The notes below the pieces were generated by a model. That model worked only from the letters and a program-made list of their open reading frames with translations, was not told the DNA's origin and did not search any database. Positions 24,483 through 34,303 of a stretch of DNA of 64,000 nucleotides are shown in pieces; the stretch's first letter is position 1, and each line of letters opens with the position of its first letter. Source of the DNA: JAHWKI01 sp035513575 (lineage in GTDB: Bacteria > Gemmatimonadota > Gemmatimonadetes > Longimicrobiales > RSA9); the NCBI GenBank assembly GCA_035513575.1, contig DATKBW010000157.1, positions 48,214 to 112,213 of the forward strand. The letters run 5' to 3'. The position numbers and the translations under genes were made by a program.

Positions 24483-25700
24483 ATGAACACCCGTCACTGG
24501 CCGGTGGTGCTGGCGCTGCTGGCCATCGCGGTCCTCGGCTCCTACCTGCTCTACACGGAGCAGCTCGTCCGGGAGTTCCGGATCGAGTCGGAAGTCCACA
24601 AGCGGATGTACGCCATCGTCCAGCAGGGGCTCCTGTCGACGGAGCCGGGCGCCGAGCTGGAGGCGCTGACGGACCTACAGACGGAGCTGACGCACCTCGG
24701 CGTGCCCATGGTCGTGTTGAACTCGGAGGGGGTTCCCTACGCCGTGGAGAACCTGCCGTTCGATGCCAACCTGTCCGAGCCTCTGGACCGGGCCCGCGTG
24801 CTGGCGTTCGCGGCCGAGCTGGACCGGCGCAATCCGCCCATCGTCGAGAGCCGTCTCGGCTCCATCCACTTCGGGTCCCCCCCCGTGATCGGGCGGCTCC
24901 GGTGGGCGGCGACGCTCCAGGTCGGCGGCGCGATCCTGCTGCTGTTCGTGGGCTTCGTGGTGGTGCGCGGCGCGCTGCGCGCGGAGCGGGAGCGGCTGTG
25001 GAGCGCGATGGCCCGTGAGCTGGCGCACCAGATGGGCACACCGCTGACCTCCCTCAAGGGGTGGCACGAGGTGCTGCGGCTCGCGCCCGAGGAGCGGGCG
25101 CGGATGGCGTCCGATGCCCGGATCGCGCGGGAGGTCGGCGCGGACATCGACCGGCTCGAGCGGGTGTCGCGGCGCTTCGAGCTGATCGGGAAGCCGCCGG
25201 GTCTCGCGCCGGTGAAGGCGGAGGCGGTCCTGCGGGAGCTGGAGGCCTACCTGCGGCCGCGGCTGCCGAAGGCGGGGCCGGCGGTCGTGCTGATGGTCCG
25301 CGTGGCCCCGCGGCTGCCGGCGCTCGAAGCCAACCAGGTGCTGCTGGTCTGGGCGCTGGAGAACCTGGTCAAGAACGCGCTGGACGCCCTGGCGGGGCGC
25401 GGGGGCCGGATCCGCCTCGCCGCGACCCGGGGCCCCGGCGCCGTGCGCTTCGTGGTGGCGGACGACGGGCCGGGGATCGACCCGGAGATCCGCGACACGC
25501 TGTTCGAGCCCGGTGTCACGACCAAGCCGGGCGGCTGGGGGGTGGGGCTGTCGCTGGCGCGGCGCATCATCGAGGATGTCCACGACGGCAAGCTGCGCAG
25601 CGGCAACCGGGCGGCGGGCGGGGCCCGCTTCGACGTGCGGATCCCGGTGGCGGGGCCCAGGCGGAAGCTGGGGAAGAGGCGAGACAGGCGGGAGGGATGA
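24483..25700 (+). CDS. Membrane sensor histidine kinase
   Basis: The 405-residue kinase has two membrane helices (about residues 8-23 and 142-162) enclosing a small extracytoplasmic sensor. The H-box ARELAHQMGTPL contains phospho-accepting His182. The catalytic domain follows, with N-box ENLVKNALDAL, G1 DDGPGID and G2 GWGVGLSLARR. No HAMP domain is evident. The partner regulator is not adjacent. The gene lies between serS and pcrA. Confidence 0.93.
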   Translation: MNTRHWPVVLALLAIAVLGSYLLYTEQLVREFRIESEVHKRMYAIVQQGLLSTEPGAELEALTDLQTELTHLGVPMVVLNSEGVPYAVENLPFDANLSEPLDRARVLAFAAELDRRNPPIVESRLGSIHFGSPPVIGRLRWAATLQVGGAILLLFVGFVVVRGALRAERERLWSAMARELAHQMGTPLTSLKGWHEVLRLAPEERARMASDARIAREVGADIDRLERVSRRFELIGKPPGLAPVKAEAVLRELEAYLRPRLPKAGPAVVLMVRVAPRLPALEANQVLLVWALENLVKNALDALAGRGGRIRLAATRGPGAVRFVVADDGPGIDPEIRDTLFEPGVTTKPGGWGVGLSLARRIIEDVHDGKLRSGNRAAGGARFDVRIPVAGPRRKLGKRRDRREG

Positions 25701-25701
25701 C

Positions 25702-27996
25702 GTGACGGAGTGGCTGGACTCGCTCAATCCCGAGCAGCGGGAAGCGGTGGTGCATTTCGAGGGGCCTCTCCTGGTCCTGGCCGGGGCGGGGAGTGGGAAG
25801 ACGCGGGTGCTGACCACGCGGATCGTGCACCTGATCCACGAGCACGGCGTGGACGCCCGGTCGATCCTGGCGGTGACGTTCACGAACAAGGCCGCCGCGG
25901 AGATGCGCGCCCGCGTGCGGCGGCTCCTGGGGCAGGAGCCGGCCGGGATGTGGATCGGCACGTTCCACTCCATCGGCGCGCGGCTGCTGCGGCGCCACGC
26001 GGAGCCGCTGGGGTGGTCGCCCAGCTTCACGATCTACGACGGGGACAACTCCCTGGCGGAGGTCAAGCGCACGATGGACCGGCTGAAGATCAGCCAGAAG
26101 CAGTGGCACCCGAAGGCGATGCGGGCGGCGATCTCCGACGCGAAGAACCGCCTGATCGACGAGGCGGAATACGACCGGCTGGCGGCGGACGCGTTCTCGC
26201 GCGCGGTGGCCCGGGTCTATCCGGCGTACCAGGCGGCGCTGAAGGAACAGAACGCGTTCGACTTCGACGACCTCCTCGTGAAGCCGGTGGAGCTCTTCCG
26301 CGACGTCCCCGCCCTGCTGGACCGCTACCGCCGACGCTTCTCATTCCTCCTGGTGGACGAGTACCAGGACACGAACCACGCCCAGTACCGGCTGATCGAG
26401 ATGCTGAGCGGCCCGGAGGCCACCGTGGCCGGCGCCAATCTCATGGTCGTCGGGGATGACGATCAGTCCATCTACGGCTGGCGGGGCGCGGACGTGAGCA
26501 ACATCCTCGACTTCGAGTCCCGCTTCCCCGGTACGCGGCTGATCCGCCTGGAGCGGAACTACCGCTCGACGCAGCGGATCCTGGACGCGGCCAACCGGGT
26601 GATCGCCGTCAACATCCGCCGCAAGGGCAAGACGCTGCGGACCGACGCGGAGGAGGGGGAACGCCTCACGATCCTCGAGGCCGCGGACGAGCGGGACGAA
26701 GCGGAGTGGATCGCCTCGGAGATCGAGCGCCGCAGCGGGGAGGACGGCGCGCTGTCGCCGCGCGACTTCGTGATCCTCTACCGCACGAACGCCCAGTCGC
26801 GTGAGCTCGAGCGGTCGCTGGTGGAGCGAAGCCTCCCCTACCGGATCGTCGGCGGGACGCGGTTCTACGAGCGCCGCGAGATCATGGACGTGCTGGCCTA
26901 CCTGCGCCTGATCTCGAATCCGCGGGACGCGCAGGCGTTCGAGCGGATCGTGAACTATCCGCGCCGGGGGATCGGACAGGTCAGCCTGACGCGCCTGCTG
27001 GACTGGGCGCGCGACCAGGGGCTCGCACCGCTGGAGGCGGCGGCCCGGGCGGGGGAGGCCGGCGGCGTCCCGACGGCGGCAGCCGCCGCGCTGGAGCGCT
27101 TCGCGGCCACCATCGCGGCGTTCCGGCGCCGGTCGGAGGTGCAGGGCGCGGGGGAGCTGGCCGAACAGCTCGTGGCGGACATGGGGATCTTCGTCGCCCT
27201 CGCGGAGGAAGGGCCCGAAGGGGAGGATCGCGCGGCGAACGTGCGCGAGCTGATCGCGGGTGCCTACGAGTTCGACGAGCGGCTGCCGACGCTCCGCGAG
27301 GTGCACGAGCTGCCGGAGGACGCGCCGTCGCTGGACCTGTTCCTCCAGGAGGTCTCGCTGATCACGGACGTCGACCGCCACGATCCCGATGCGAACGCCG
27401 TGACCCTGATGACGCTCCACACGGCCAAGGGGCTGGAGTTCCCGGTCGTGTTCATCAGCGGGCTGGAGGAGGGGCTCTTCCCGCTCGCCCGCAGCTTCGA
27501 CGAGCCGGCGGAGCTGGAGGAGGAGCGGCGGCTGTTCTACGTGGGGATCACCCGGGCGGAGCGGAAAGTGTACCTGACGCACTCCAGGACGCGGCGGCGG
27601 ATGGGGGAGGTGAAGGTGGGGATTCCGTCCAGCTTCATGGAGCCCCTCGGTTCGGGGCTGGCGGACCCGGTGCGGACGCCGCAGGTGGAGCGGCAGCGCC
27701 GGCAGTACGAGGGCTGGCGGGACCGGCGTCCGGCAGCGGGGCGGCGCACCGTCCGCCGCGGCGGCTATGCGGAGGTGGAGGGCGCCGACCCCGGCGGCTA
27801 CGTCATCGATTACAGCGACAGCCAGGACGCGCCGCGGTTCATCAAGGGCGAGGTGGTGCGCCACCCGCAGTTCGGGCGCGGGACCATCCGGGAGCTTTCC
27901 GGCCTCGGCCCGGACCTGAAGGCGGTCATCGACTTCGACGGCGTCGGCCGCAAGAAGGTCGTGGTGCGGTACGCCAACCTCCAGAAGGAGCCGTGA
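25702..27996 (+). CDS. pcrA: UvrD/PcrA-type superfamily 1 DNA helicase
   Basis: The 764-residue helicase has Walker A GAGSGKT at residues 28-34, motif II (VDEYQDTN), motif III (GDDDQSIYGWRGAD), motif IV (RLERNYRS) and motif VI (FYVGITRAERKVYLTHS). The C-terminal portion ends in a small Tudor-like PcrA domain (KGEVVRHPQFGRGTI...VVVRYANL). It acts in nucleotide excision repair and displaces recombinase or RNA polymerase. GTG 25702 directly follows the kinase stop; the frame open upstream is a shadow. Confidence 0.95.
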   Translation: MTEWLDSLNPEQREAVVHFEGPLLVLAGAGSGKTRVLTTRIVHLIHEHGVDARSILAVTFTNKAAAEMRARVRRLLGQEPAGMWIGTFHSIGARLLRRHAEPLGWSPSFTIYDGDNSLAEVKRTMDRLKISQKQWHPKAMRAAISDAKNRLIDEAEYDRLAADAFSRAVARVYPAYQAALKEQNAFDFDDLLVKPVELFRDVPALLDRYRRRFSFLLVDEYQDTNHAQYRLIEMLSGPEATVAGANLMVVGDDDQSIYGWRGADVSNILDFESRFPGTRLIRLERNYRSTQRILDAANRVIAVNIRRKGKTLRTDAEEGERLTILEAADERDEAEWIASEIERRSGEDGALSPRDFVILYRTNAQSRELERSLVERSLPYRIVGGTRFYERREIMDVLAYLRLISNPRDAQAFERIVNYPRRGIGQVSLTRLLDWARDQGLAPLEAAARAGEAGGVPTAAAAALERFAATIAAFRRRSEVQGAGELAEQLVADMGIFVALAEEGPEGEDRAANVRELIAGAYEFDERLPTLREVHELPEDAPSLDLFLQEVSLITDVDRHDPDANAVTLMTLHTAKGLEFPVVFISGLEEGLFPLARSFDEPAELEEERRLFYVGITRAERKVYLTHSRTRRRMGEVKVGIPSSFMEPLGSGLADPVRTPQVERQRRQYEGWRDRRPAAGRRTVRRGGYAEVEGADPGGYVIDYSDSQDAPRFIKGEVVRHPQFGRGTIRELSGLGPDLKAVIDFDGVGRKKVVVRYANLQKEP

Positions 27997-27997
27997 C

Positions 27998-28324
27998 GTG
28001 CCGCTGAAGCCGGAGGAGCTCCGCCGGGCGGCGGCGCTGGCCCGGATCGACCTGACGGACGTGGAGGTCACCACCCTCACCGCCCAGCTCGGTGATGTCC
28101 TCGAGCGGGTGGAGCGCCTGGAAGGGGGCGACGACGCGCCACCCGACGGTGCCGCGCCGCCCGCCGGCAGGGGCGACGGCGCGGTGCGCGGCGACCGGCC
28201 GGGCGCGGACGCGCTCGCGCTGGGGCTGGAGGCGATCGCGCCCGGCTGGACGGACGGCTTCTTCACGGTCCCGCGGCTCCCATCTCACCAGGAGGGCGCC
28301 CCCGCCCGCGAGGAGGCGCCCTGA
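27998..28324 (+). CDS. gatC: Asp-tRNA(Asn)/Glu-tRNA(Gln) amidotransferase subunit C
   Basis: The 108-residue protein begins MPLKPEELRRAAALARIDL, the usual GatC start, followed by the LGDVLERVERL helix. GatC stabilises GatA against GatB. The middle is a Pro/Gly/Asp-rich linker longer than usual. It begins 1 base after the pcrA stop. Confidence 0.9.
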   Translation: MPLKPEELRRAAALARIDLTDVEVTTLTAQLGDVLERVERLEGGDDAPPDGAAPPAGRGDGAVRGDRPGADALALGLEAIAPGWTDGFFTVPRLPSHQEGAPAREEAP

Positions 28325-28338
28325 CCCGGGGCCCGGGC

Positions 28339-29781
28339 GTGAAGGAGACCGCGTCCGCGGTGGCCGCCGGGGAGGATTCGGCCGCGGCCGCGGCGCGCGC
28401 GGTCAGCGGCGCGGTGGCCGCGCGGGATGGCGGTCCCGCCGGCGTCCACGCGTTCCTCTCCCACGACCCGGGTCTGCTCCTCGCCCGGGCGGAGGCGCTG
28501 GACGAGGAGCTCGCGCGGCACCGCCGGGAGGAACGCGCGGCGCCGCCCCTGTCGGGAGTGGCCGTGGCGGTGAAGGACAATCTCTGCACGCTGGACCACC
28601 CGACGACCTGCGGCTCCAGGATCCTGGAAGGGTACCGCTCGCCCTTCGAGGCCAGCGTCGTGCGGCGGCTGCGGGCGGCGGGGGCGTTGATCGCGGGGAA
28701 GACGAACATGGACGAGTTCGGGATGGGCTCGTCCACGGAGAACTCGGCGTTCGGGCCGACGCGGAACCCGCACGATCCGACGCGGGTCCCCGGCGGGTCC
28801 TCGGGCGGTTCGGCCGCGGCGGTGGCGGCCGGAATGGTCCATGGCGCCCTCGGCTCGGACACGGCCGGGTCCGTGCGGCAGCCGGCGGCGCTCTGCGGCG
28901 TGGTAGGGCTGAAGCCGACGTACGGCCGCGTGAGCCGGTACGGGCTGGTGGCGTTCGCGTCCTCGCTGGACCAGGTGGGGACCCTGGGTCGAACCGTGGA
29001 GGACGCGGCGCTCCTCCTCGAAGCCATCGCGGGCCCGGACCCGCTGGACGCCACCTGCGCCGCCCGGCCCGCTCCCTCGCTGCTGCCGGAGCTCGACCGG
29101 GGAGTGAGCGGGCTGGTGATCGGGATCCCCCGGGAGTACTTCCCCGACACGCTCCATCCCGGAATGCGGAGCAGCGCGGAGGCCGCCATCCAGGCGCTGG
29201 GCGCCGCGGGCGCGGAGATCCGTGGCGTATCGCTGCCCAGCACGCTGGACGCCATTCCCACCTATTACGTGATCGGGCCGGCCGAGGCGTCGAGCAATCT
29301 GGCGCGGTTCGACGGGATCCGGTACGGGCGCCGGGTCGATGCGCCGGAGACCGAAGCCATGATCCGCGCGACGCGTACGCGCGGGTTCGGTGCGGAGGTG
29401 AAGCGGCGGATCCTGCTGGGGACCCACGTGCTCTCGTCAGGCCGGTATGAGCGGTATTACGGCCGTGCGCAGCGGGTTCGCGCGCGCATCGCGGCCGAGC
29501 TCGCCGCGGTGTTCGACGACGGCGTGGACCTCCTTTTCACTCCCACGACACCCGCCCCGGCCTTCCCCTTCGGAGAGGGCGTCGACGACCCGTACCGGAT
29601 GTACCTGGCGGACGTCTTCACCGTGCCCGCGAACCTGGCGGGGGTTCCCGCCATCAGCGTGCCCATCGGCACCAGCGGGGGCCTTCCCCTCGGCGGGCAG
29701 CTCCTGGCGCCCTGGTGGGGCGAGGGCGTGTTGGTCCGCGGCGCGGCGGCGCTCGAGCGCGCCCTCGGAGACCGGCGGTGA
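28339..29781 (+). CDS. gatA: Asp/Glu-tRNA amidotransferase subunit A (amidase)
   Basis: The 480-residue amidase-signature enzyme carries the full catalytic triad Lys79 (VAVKDN), Ser154 (GGSSGGS) and Ser178 (SDTAGSVRQPA), the same numbering as well-studied GatA. It releases ammonia from glutamine for transfer to mischarged tRNA. Complete gatCAB implies that at least one of Gln- or Asn-tRNA is made by transamidation here. Confidence 0.96.
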   Translation: MKETASAVAAGEDSAAAAARAVSGAVAARDGGPAGVHAFLSHDPGLLLARAEALDEELARHRREERAAPPLSGVAVAVKDNLCTLDHPTTCGSRILEGYRSPFEASVVRRLRAAGALIAGKTNMDEFGMGSSTENSAFGPTRNPHDPTRVPGGSSGGSAAAVAAGMVHGALGSDTAGSVRQPAALCGVVGLKPTYGRVSRYGLVAFASSLDQVGTLGRTVEDAALLLEAIAGPDPLDATCAARPAPSLLPELDRGVSGLVIGIPREYFPDTLHPGMRSSAEAAIQALGAAGAEIRGVSLPSTLDAIPTYYVIGPAEASSNLARFDGIRYGRRVDAPETEAMIRATRTRGFGAEVKRRILLGTHVLSSGRYERYYGRAQRVRARIAAELAAVFDDGVDLLFTPTTPAPAFPFGEGVDDPYRMYLADVFTVPANLAGVPAISVPIGTSGGLPLGGQLLAPWWGEGVLVRGAAALERALGDRR

Positions 29782-31220
29782 CCCGCGGACCGGGGCTGGC
29801 GATCGGGCTGGAGATCCACGTCCAGCTCGCCACGCGAACGAAGCTGTTCTGTGGCGACCGGGTCGAGTTCGGGGCGGCGCCGAATACCCGGGTGTGTCCG
29901 GTCTGCCTCGGACTCCCGGGCGCTTTGCCCGTGCTCAACGAGGCGGCGGTTCGGCTGGCGGTCCGCGCGGCGCTGGGGCTCGGCTGCGTCGTTCACGAGA
30001 CGAGCCAGTTCGCCCGGAAGAACTACTTCTATCCCGATCTGCCCAAGGGCTACCAGATCACCCAGCTCGACCGGCCCCTCGCGACGGCGGGATCGGTGGC
30101 GCTCGCGGCCGGGACGGAGGCGGGGGGCGGAAGGAGCGTACGGATCCGTCGCCTGCACCTGGAGGAGGACGCCGGGAAGTCTGTCCACGACCGGTTCCCC
30201 GGGCGGTCGGCCGTGGACCTGAACCGGGCGGGCGTCCCCCTCATCGAAATCGTCACCGAGCCGGACCTGACGAGTCCGTCCGATGCCCGGCTCTTCCTGA
30301 TCGGACTGAAGCGCACGCTGGAGTACCTCGAGGTCAGCGATTGCGACATGGAGAAGGGGAGTCTCCGCGTCGACGCGAACCTCTCGGTGCGGTCCGCCGG
30401 CAACGCCTCACCCGGCGAGCCCACGGAGCTGAAGAACCTGAACTCGTTCGCGAACCTCGAGCGCGCGCTCCGGTTCGAGGCGGAGCGGCAGCAAAAGGTC
30501 GTGGAGGCGGGCGGGGCCGTCCGGCGGGAGACCCTGCTCTGGGATGTCGACGCGGACGCCGCCCGCCCGATCCGCTCGAAGACCGCGGCGCTGGACTACC
30601 GCTACTTCCCCGAGCCGGACCTGCCGCCGGTGCGGGTGGACCCGGCGCTCATCGAGGCCGCCCGGGCCGCACTGCCGGAGCCCCCGCACCTGCGCGCGCG
30701 CCGGTTCCGCCACGCGTACGGGCTGACCCCGGACCACGCGGAGGTGCTGACGGCGACCCGTCGGCTCGCGGACTACTTCGAGGCCGCCGCCGCCGCGGCA
30801 GCCGACCCGAGCGCGGCGGCCAACTGGGTGATGACCGAAGTCCTCGCCTGGCTGAACCGCAGCGCCGTCGAGCTGGCGGACTACCCCGTTCCGCCGGCAC
30901 GGCTGGGAGAGCTGCTCCGCATGGTAGGGGACGGGACCATCTCCACCACCATGGGGCGGCACGTGCTGGCCCGGATGACGGAGACCGGCCAGCGGGCGGC
31001 ACACATCGTCGAGGAGGAGGGTCTGACCCAGGTCTCCGACGACGACCGGATCGCGGCGTGGATCGCGGAGGCCCTCGCCGCACACCCGGAAGAGGCGGCC
31101 CGGCTGCGCGCGGGAGAGGCGAAGCTGCGCGGGTTCTTCGTGGGGCGCGTGATGAAGCGGTCCGACGGGACCGCGGACCCGCGCCGCACGGAGGAGATCC
31201 TGCGGCGGGGCATCGACTGA
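29778..31220 (+). CDS. gatB: Asp/Glu-tRNA amidotransferase subunit B
   Basis: The 480-residue subunit starts at GTG in a GTGA overlap with gatA. It has GLEIHVQLATRTKLFC, the zinc/cradle motif CPVCLGLPGALPVLN, RKNYFYPDLPKGYQI and the C-terminal YqeY-like tail (GFFVGRVMKRSDGTADP). It phosphorylates and amidates the tRNA-bound Asp/Glu. It converges on the phospholipase-like gene with 3 bases between. Confidence 0.96.
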   Translation: MTRGPGLAIGLEIHVQLATRTKLFCGDRVEFGAAPNTRVCPVCLGLPGALPVLNEAAVRLAVRAALGLGCVVHETSQFARKNYFYPDLPKGYQITQLDRPLATAGSVALAAGTEAGGGRSVRIRRLHLEEDAGKSVHDRFPGRSAVDLNRAGVPLIEIVTEPDLTSPSDARLFLIGLKRTLEYLEVSDCDMEKGSLRVDANLSVRSAGNASPGEPTELKNLNSFANLERALRFEAERQQKVVEAGGAVRRETLLWDVDADAARPIRSKTAALDYRYFPEPDLPPVRVDPALIEAARAALPEPPHLRARRFRHAYGLTPDHAEVLTATRRLADYFEAAAAAAADPSAAANWVMTEVLAWLNRSAVELADYPVPPARLGELLRMVGDGTISTTMGRHVLARMTETGQRAAHIVEEEGLTQVSDDDRIAAWIAEALAAHPEEAARLRAGEAKLRGFFVGRVMKRSDGTADPRRTEEILRRGID

Positions 31221-31223
31221 GCC

Positions 31224-32147
31224 TCAATCCCCGCCGACCACCCCCGCCTCGTCCTCCCGCCGGCCCCAGAAGTCGACGCCGTCGTCGGGAAGAGGGAAGA
31301 AGTCGTCGGCGAGCTCGCGCATGCGGGACTCCGCGCCGAGTGCGCCCTCCCGGACCGCCATCCTGCGCACCTTCTTGGCCAGCTGGAGGTTGAAGTCCCC
31401 GGTGGGATCCCGCGCGGCGGCCCCCGAGGCGCGGCGGCGGAGCAGGTAGTCCACCATGGAGTCGAACGAGCGCGACAGGTACCCCTGCACGTCGGCGCCC
31501 TGGAGGTCCCACCGGGAGCGCTCCAGCACCCGACCGAACACGTTCTGCCAGCGTTCGTTGTCCTGGAAGCGGACCATCCCCCGGAACAGCCGCCGGTTCG
31601 TCTCGAACGAGAAGATGGTCCCCGAGAGGATGGTGTCGAAGAGGTTGTCCGCCTCGCTGTGGTCGTAATCCACCACCACCTCCCGGGCCCGGGCCGTATA
31701 GCCTTCCCCGAGCTCGACATCCAGACGGTGCTCCCAGTACGAGTGCCCGAGCGCCTTCGTCGAGCTCGTGAGCATCAATTGCCGCGGGACGAAGTAGTTG
31801 TGGGCGATCGTGTCCGCCGCCAGGTGGCACAGATACCCGTATCCCGCCGCCTTCAGGCGGTCGTTCCGGGCGCCGGCGAGGATCTCCTCGCCGACGTGCC
31901 AGTAGTGGCAGTGTCGACCCGCGGGGACATACTTCTTCGCGAACGAGATGTCCGCGGCGACGGAGCCGTAAAGGAAGCTCAGCGGGTATGCCCGGAGCAG
32001 GTCTGCGACGGCCACCGGGAGGAGATGGAGCGAGCCCAGGAGCTGCTCCCCCAGGTAGATGTGAGTGGCAGGCCCGAACGCGAACAGCCGCTCCGGCGTC
32101 ACCAGGAGGAGCCCCGCAGCCCCCAGCAGCACGATGATGACCTTCAA
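31224..32147 (-). CDS. Zinc-dependent phospholipase C-like protein
   Basis: The 307-residue protein has an N-terminal signal (about residues 1-23) followed directly by FGPATHIYLGEQ. The metal ligands expected for the zinc-dependent phospholipase C fold follow: YGSVAADI, HCHYWHVGEE, YGYLCHLAADTIAHNYFVPR and LGHSYWEHRLD. The catalytic substrate is unproven; many such genes in environmental bacteria remain uncharacterised. It is 8 bases downstream of the YtxH gene on the minus strand. Confidence 0.8.
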   Translation of the reverse strand: MKVIIVLLGAAGLLLVTPERLFAFGPATHIYLGEQLLGSLHLLPVAVADLLRAYPLSFLYGSVAADISFAKKYVPAGRHCHYWHVGEEILAGARNDRLKAAGYGYLCHLAADTIAHNYFVPRQLMLTSSTKALGHSYWEHRLDVELGEGYTARAREVVVDYDHSEADNLFDTILSGTIFSFETNRRLFRGMVRFQDNERWQNVFGRVLERSRWDLQGADVQGYLSRSFDSMVDYLLRRRASGAAARDPTGDFNLQLAKKVRRMAVREGALGAESRMRELADDFFPLPDDGVDFWGRREDEAGVVGGD

Positions 32148-32155
32148 GGCCGCGT

Positions 32156-32530
32156 CTAGCGCCGGACCCGCTTGGCGCCCTTCTCCAGGGCGTGCTGCGC
32201 GGCGTCGAGCTGGCTCTCCACGGTCGCGGCGATCTCAGTCCGCGCGTCCGCGACCAGCTCCGCCACTTCCTCACGCAGGTCGCGCGCTACGGCGCGGCCC
32301 GCGGCCACCAGCTCCTCCCCCATGTCCGTGGCCGCGCTCACGCGCCTGCCCGCCATCTTCCGGGCGGAGGCGGTCTTCTTGCCGAGCTTCTTCCGGTACG
32401 GCTTCAGCTCCTTCATCAGCTTCTCCCGCCGGGTCGGCGGGTCCGGTGCCAGGAGCAGCGCGGCGCCCACGCCCAGCAGGGCGCCAACCGCGAAGGCCAT
32501 GATGAACTCGCTCGAGCTGTCGTTTTTCAT
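32156..32530 (-). CDS. YtxH-domain membrane-anchored protein
   Basis: The 124-residue protein has an N-terminal glycine-rich helix (FIMAFAVGALLGVGAALLLAP) typical of YtxH, then a basic amphipathic region and a long Ala/Glu/Arg helix. YtxH proteins are general-stress-associated, with unknown mechanism. The 147-bp gap upstream, towards the antiporter, shows no convincing promoter. Confidence 0.8.
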   Translation of the reverse strand: MKNDSSSEFIMAFAVGALLGVGAALLLAPDPPTRREKLMKELKPYRKKLGKKTASARKMAGRRVSAATDMGEELVAAGRAVARDLREEVAELVADARTEIAATVESQLDAAQHALEKGAKRVRR

Positions 32531-32677
32531 TTGCTTCCCCGTGCCGTCGGTATGGATCCGGCCGCGCCCGATCGGAAGGGCGCGCTCCCGCGGGGCTCCT
32601 CCCGCAACGCCCGGGCCGCGGGATGGACGCCGTGGGCGGTAGAGGCCGCGATCATGGTCGGTACCGGGGACCGCCGG

Positions 32678-33925
32678 TCAGTTCCCGGCTTCCGCGAGCG
32701 CGGTCTCGGTGCGCGTCGTGATCTCGCCCGCCCTGCGCAGCAGGTCCCGGGTCAGGAACGGCCCGATGAGCTCGCTGGCAGTCACGGCGATCACTATGGT
32801 CGTGAACGCGATGCGGATCGCCATCGCGCGGGGGCCCGCCGTCGCGCCATACGTTAACGTGGCGCTGAGCGCCATCGCCAGGCTGATTCCGCCCTGGGAA
32901 ATCAGCCCGATCCCCATCTCGGGCGGCAGGGGGAAGGGGAGTCGGACGAGCTGGCGGGTGGCGGCGCCGGCGGCCACCTTGGCGCCGGCCCGCAGAACGA
33001 GGTATCCCGCGGCGAGAGGGAGGACGATCCAGGAGGAAATGGAGATCAGCGCGCCGGCGAGGATCAGCAGGATCACGTAGATCGGCTTTTCCCACGCCTG
33101 GAGGATCGAATACACGCGGCGTCTCGAGGGCGACAGGTTCCCCACGACGACCCCGGTGATGGCCGCGACGAAGAGGGGTGACACGCCGAGGTAGAGGGCA
33201 GTCCCCGCCTCGAACACGACGAGCCCGAGGAGGAAGAGCGTGAGCTCGTCGCGCTCCGGCTTCGGACGCGTCAGCCAGAGGAAGAACACGCCGAAGATGA
33301 ACCCCGCCGCGGCGGCAATGCCCAGCCAGACGCCCCATCCGAAACCGGCCACCACCCTGGTGGAGGGGTGGTGGAGGGCGTATGTGAGCTGAAGCGCGGA
33401 GATCCCTACGATGGCGTCGATGCTGGCGACATAGAAGAGCAGCTGGACCAGCTTGCCCTGCGCCATGAACGTGCGGCTGACCAGCGCCACGCCCGCCGGA
33501 GTGGAGACCGCCGCGGTGGCCGCCGCGGCGAGGATCGCCGCGGTGAAGCCGGCCCCCGGCGGCCCGGCGAGGCGGAATCCCAGATAGCCGAGGCCAAAGA
33601 ACAGGGCGAAGGTCAGGCCGGCCTGGAGGAGGGCGAAGAGCAGGTAGGAGGGCGGGAACTGCCGGAGCTGTCGGCGGTCGAGCTGGAGGCCGAACAGGAG
33701 CCCGATCCAGCCCAGCCCCAGGGCCATGAAGGGCTGGACCTGCTCGATGACGTCGAGGGTCAGGAGTCCGAGCAACGGACCCAGGACCAGGCCCAGGAGG
33801 AGGAAGTGGGACCCCGTCGCCAGGAAGAGGCGCGGCCCGAGGGGCGTGCGCGCCGGATCGAACGCGACGCGTGCCCCGAGCAGCCCGAGGAGCACCAGGA
33901 TGAGGACCCCGATTAGCGGGCTCAT
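32678..33925 (-). CDS. Cation/proton antiporter (CPA2-like)
   Basis: The 415-residue protein has about 12 hydrophobic helices. Polar residues break the helices at LFYVASIDAIVGI, close to where CPA antiporters carry their ion-binding Asp, and at GIGLISQGGISLAMALSAT. It should exchange Na+ or K+ for H+. It ends with a short charged tail and no TrkA domain. It is the third gene of an operon with EIIA-like and PII-like genes that may regulate it. Confidence 0.85.
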   Translation of the reverse strand: MSPLIGVLILVLLGLLGARVAFDPARTPLGPRLFLATGSHFLLLGLVLGPLLGLLTLDVIEQVQPFMALGLGWIGLLFGLQLDRRQLRQFPPSYLLFALLQAGLTFALFFGLGYLGFRLAGPPGAGFTAAILAAAATAAVSTPAGVALVSRTFMAQGKLVQLLFYVASIDAIVGISALQLTYALHHPSTRVVAGFGWGVWLGIAAAAGFIFGVFFLWLTRPKPERDELTLFLLGLVVFEAGTALYLGVSPLFVAAITGVVVGNLSPSRRRVYSILQAWEKPIYVILLILAGALISISSWIVLPLAAGYLVLRAGAKVAAGAATRQLVRLPFPLPPEMGIGLISQGGISLAMALSATLTYGATAGPRAMAIRIAFTTIVIAVTASELIGPFLTRDLLRRAGEITTRTETALAEAGN

Positions 33926-33941
33926 CGGCGCGCCTCCCCGC

Positions 33942-34295
33942 TCAGAGGTCCCCGGACCCGAGCTCGGGTGCGAGGCCGGCGACCCGGTTCACGGGGATGG
34001 TGAAGGCGATCCCCGTCGCCGGATTGTTCAGGTCGCCGCAGATCTCCTGGAGGAGCGCGATCGCGCCATCGACCTTCTCGTCGGTGTCGATCACGCTGAA
34101 GATGGTCTGGTTCTGCGGGCGCGACCGCGAGATGAGGGTCTGGAGGCCGGCGAAGATCGGGATGTCGTGGGAAAGCACGTGGCCCATCCCCTCGCTGTCG
34201 ATGATGGTGGCGCCGGTGATCCCCAGCTCCAGGAAGCCGGACAGGATGTCGTCGAGCTTCTGCTCCTGGTTGATGACGGCGATGAGCAATTGCAT
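33942..34295 (-). CDS. PII-like small regulatory protein
   Basis: The 117-residue protein reads as a ferredoxin-like fold with PII-type layout: MQLLIAVINQEQKLDDILSGF, then GITGATIIDSEGMG, a loop region (PIFAGLQTLISR), NQTIFSVIDTDEKVDGAIALL and a final strand (GIAFTIPVNRVAGL). It lacks the Tyr-containing T-loop of classical GlnB, so it belongs with the PII-like proteins that often sit beside transporters. It lies 16 bases before the antiporter and 8 after the EIIA gene. Confidence 0.7.
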   Translation of the reverse strand: MQLLIAVINQEQKLDDILSGFLELGITGATIIDSEGMGHVLSHDIPIFAGLQTLISRSRPQNQTIFSVIDTDEKVDGAIALLQEICGDLNNPATGIAFTIPVNRVAGLAPELGSGDL

Positions 34296-34303
34296 GGTCC
34301 GCC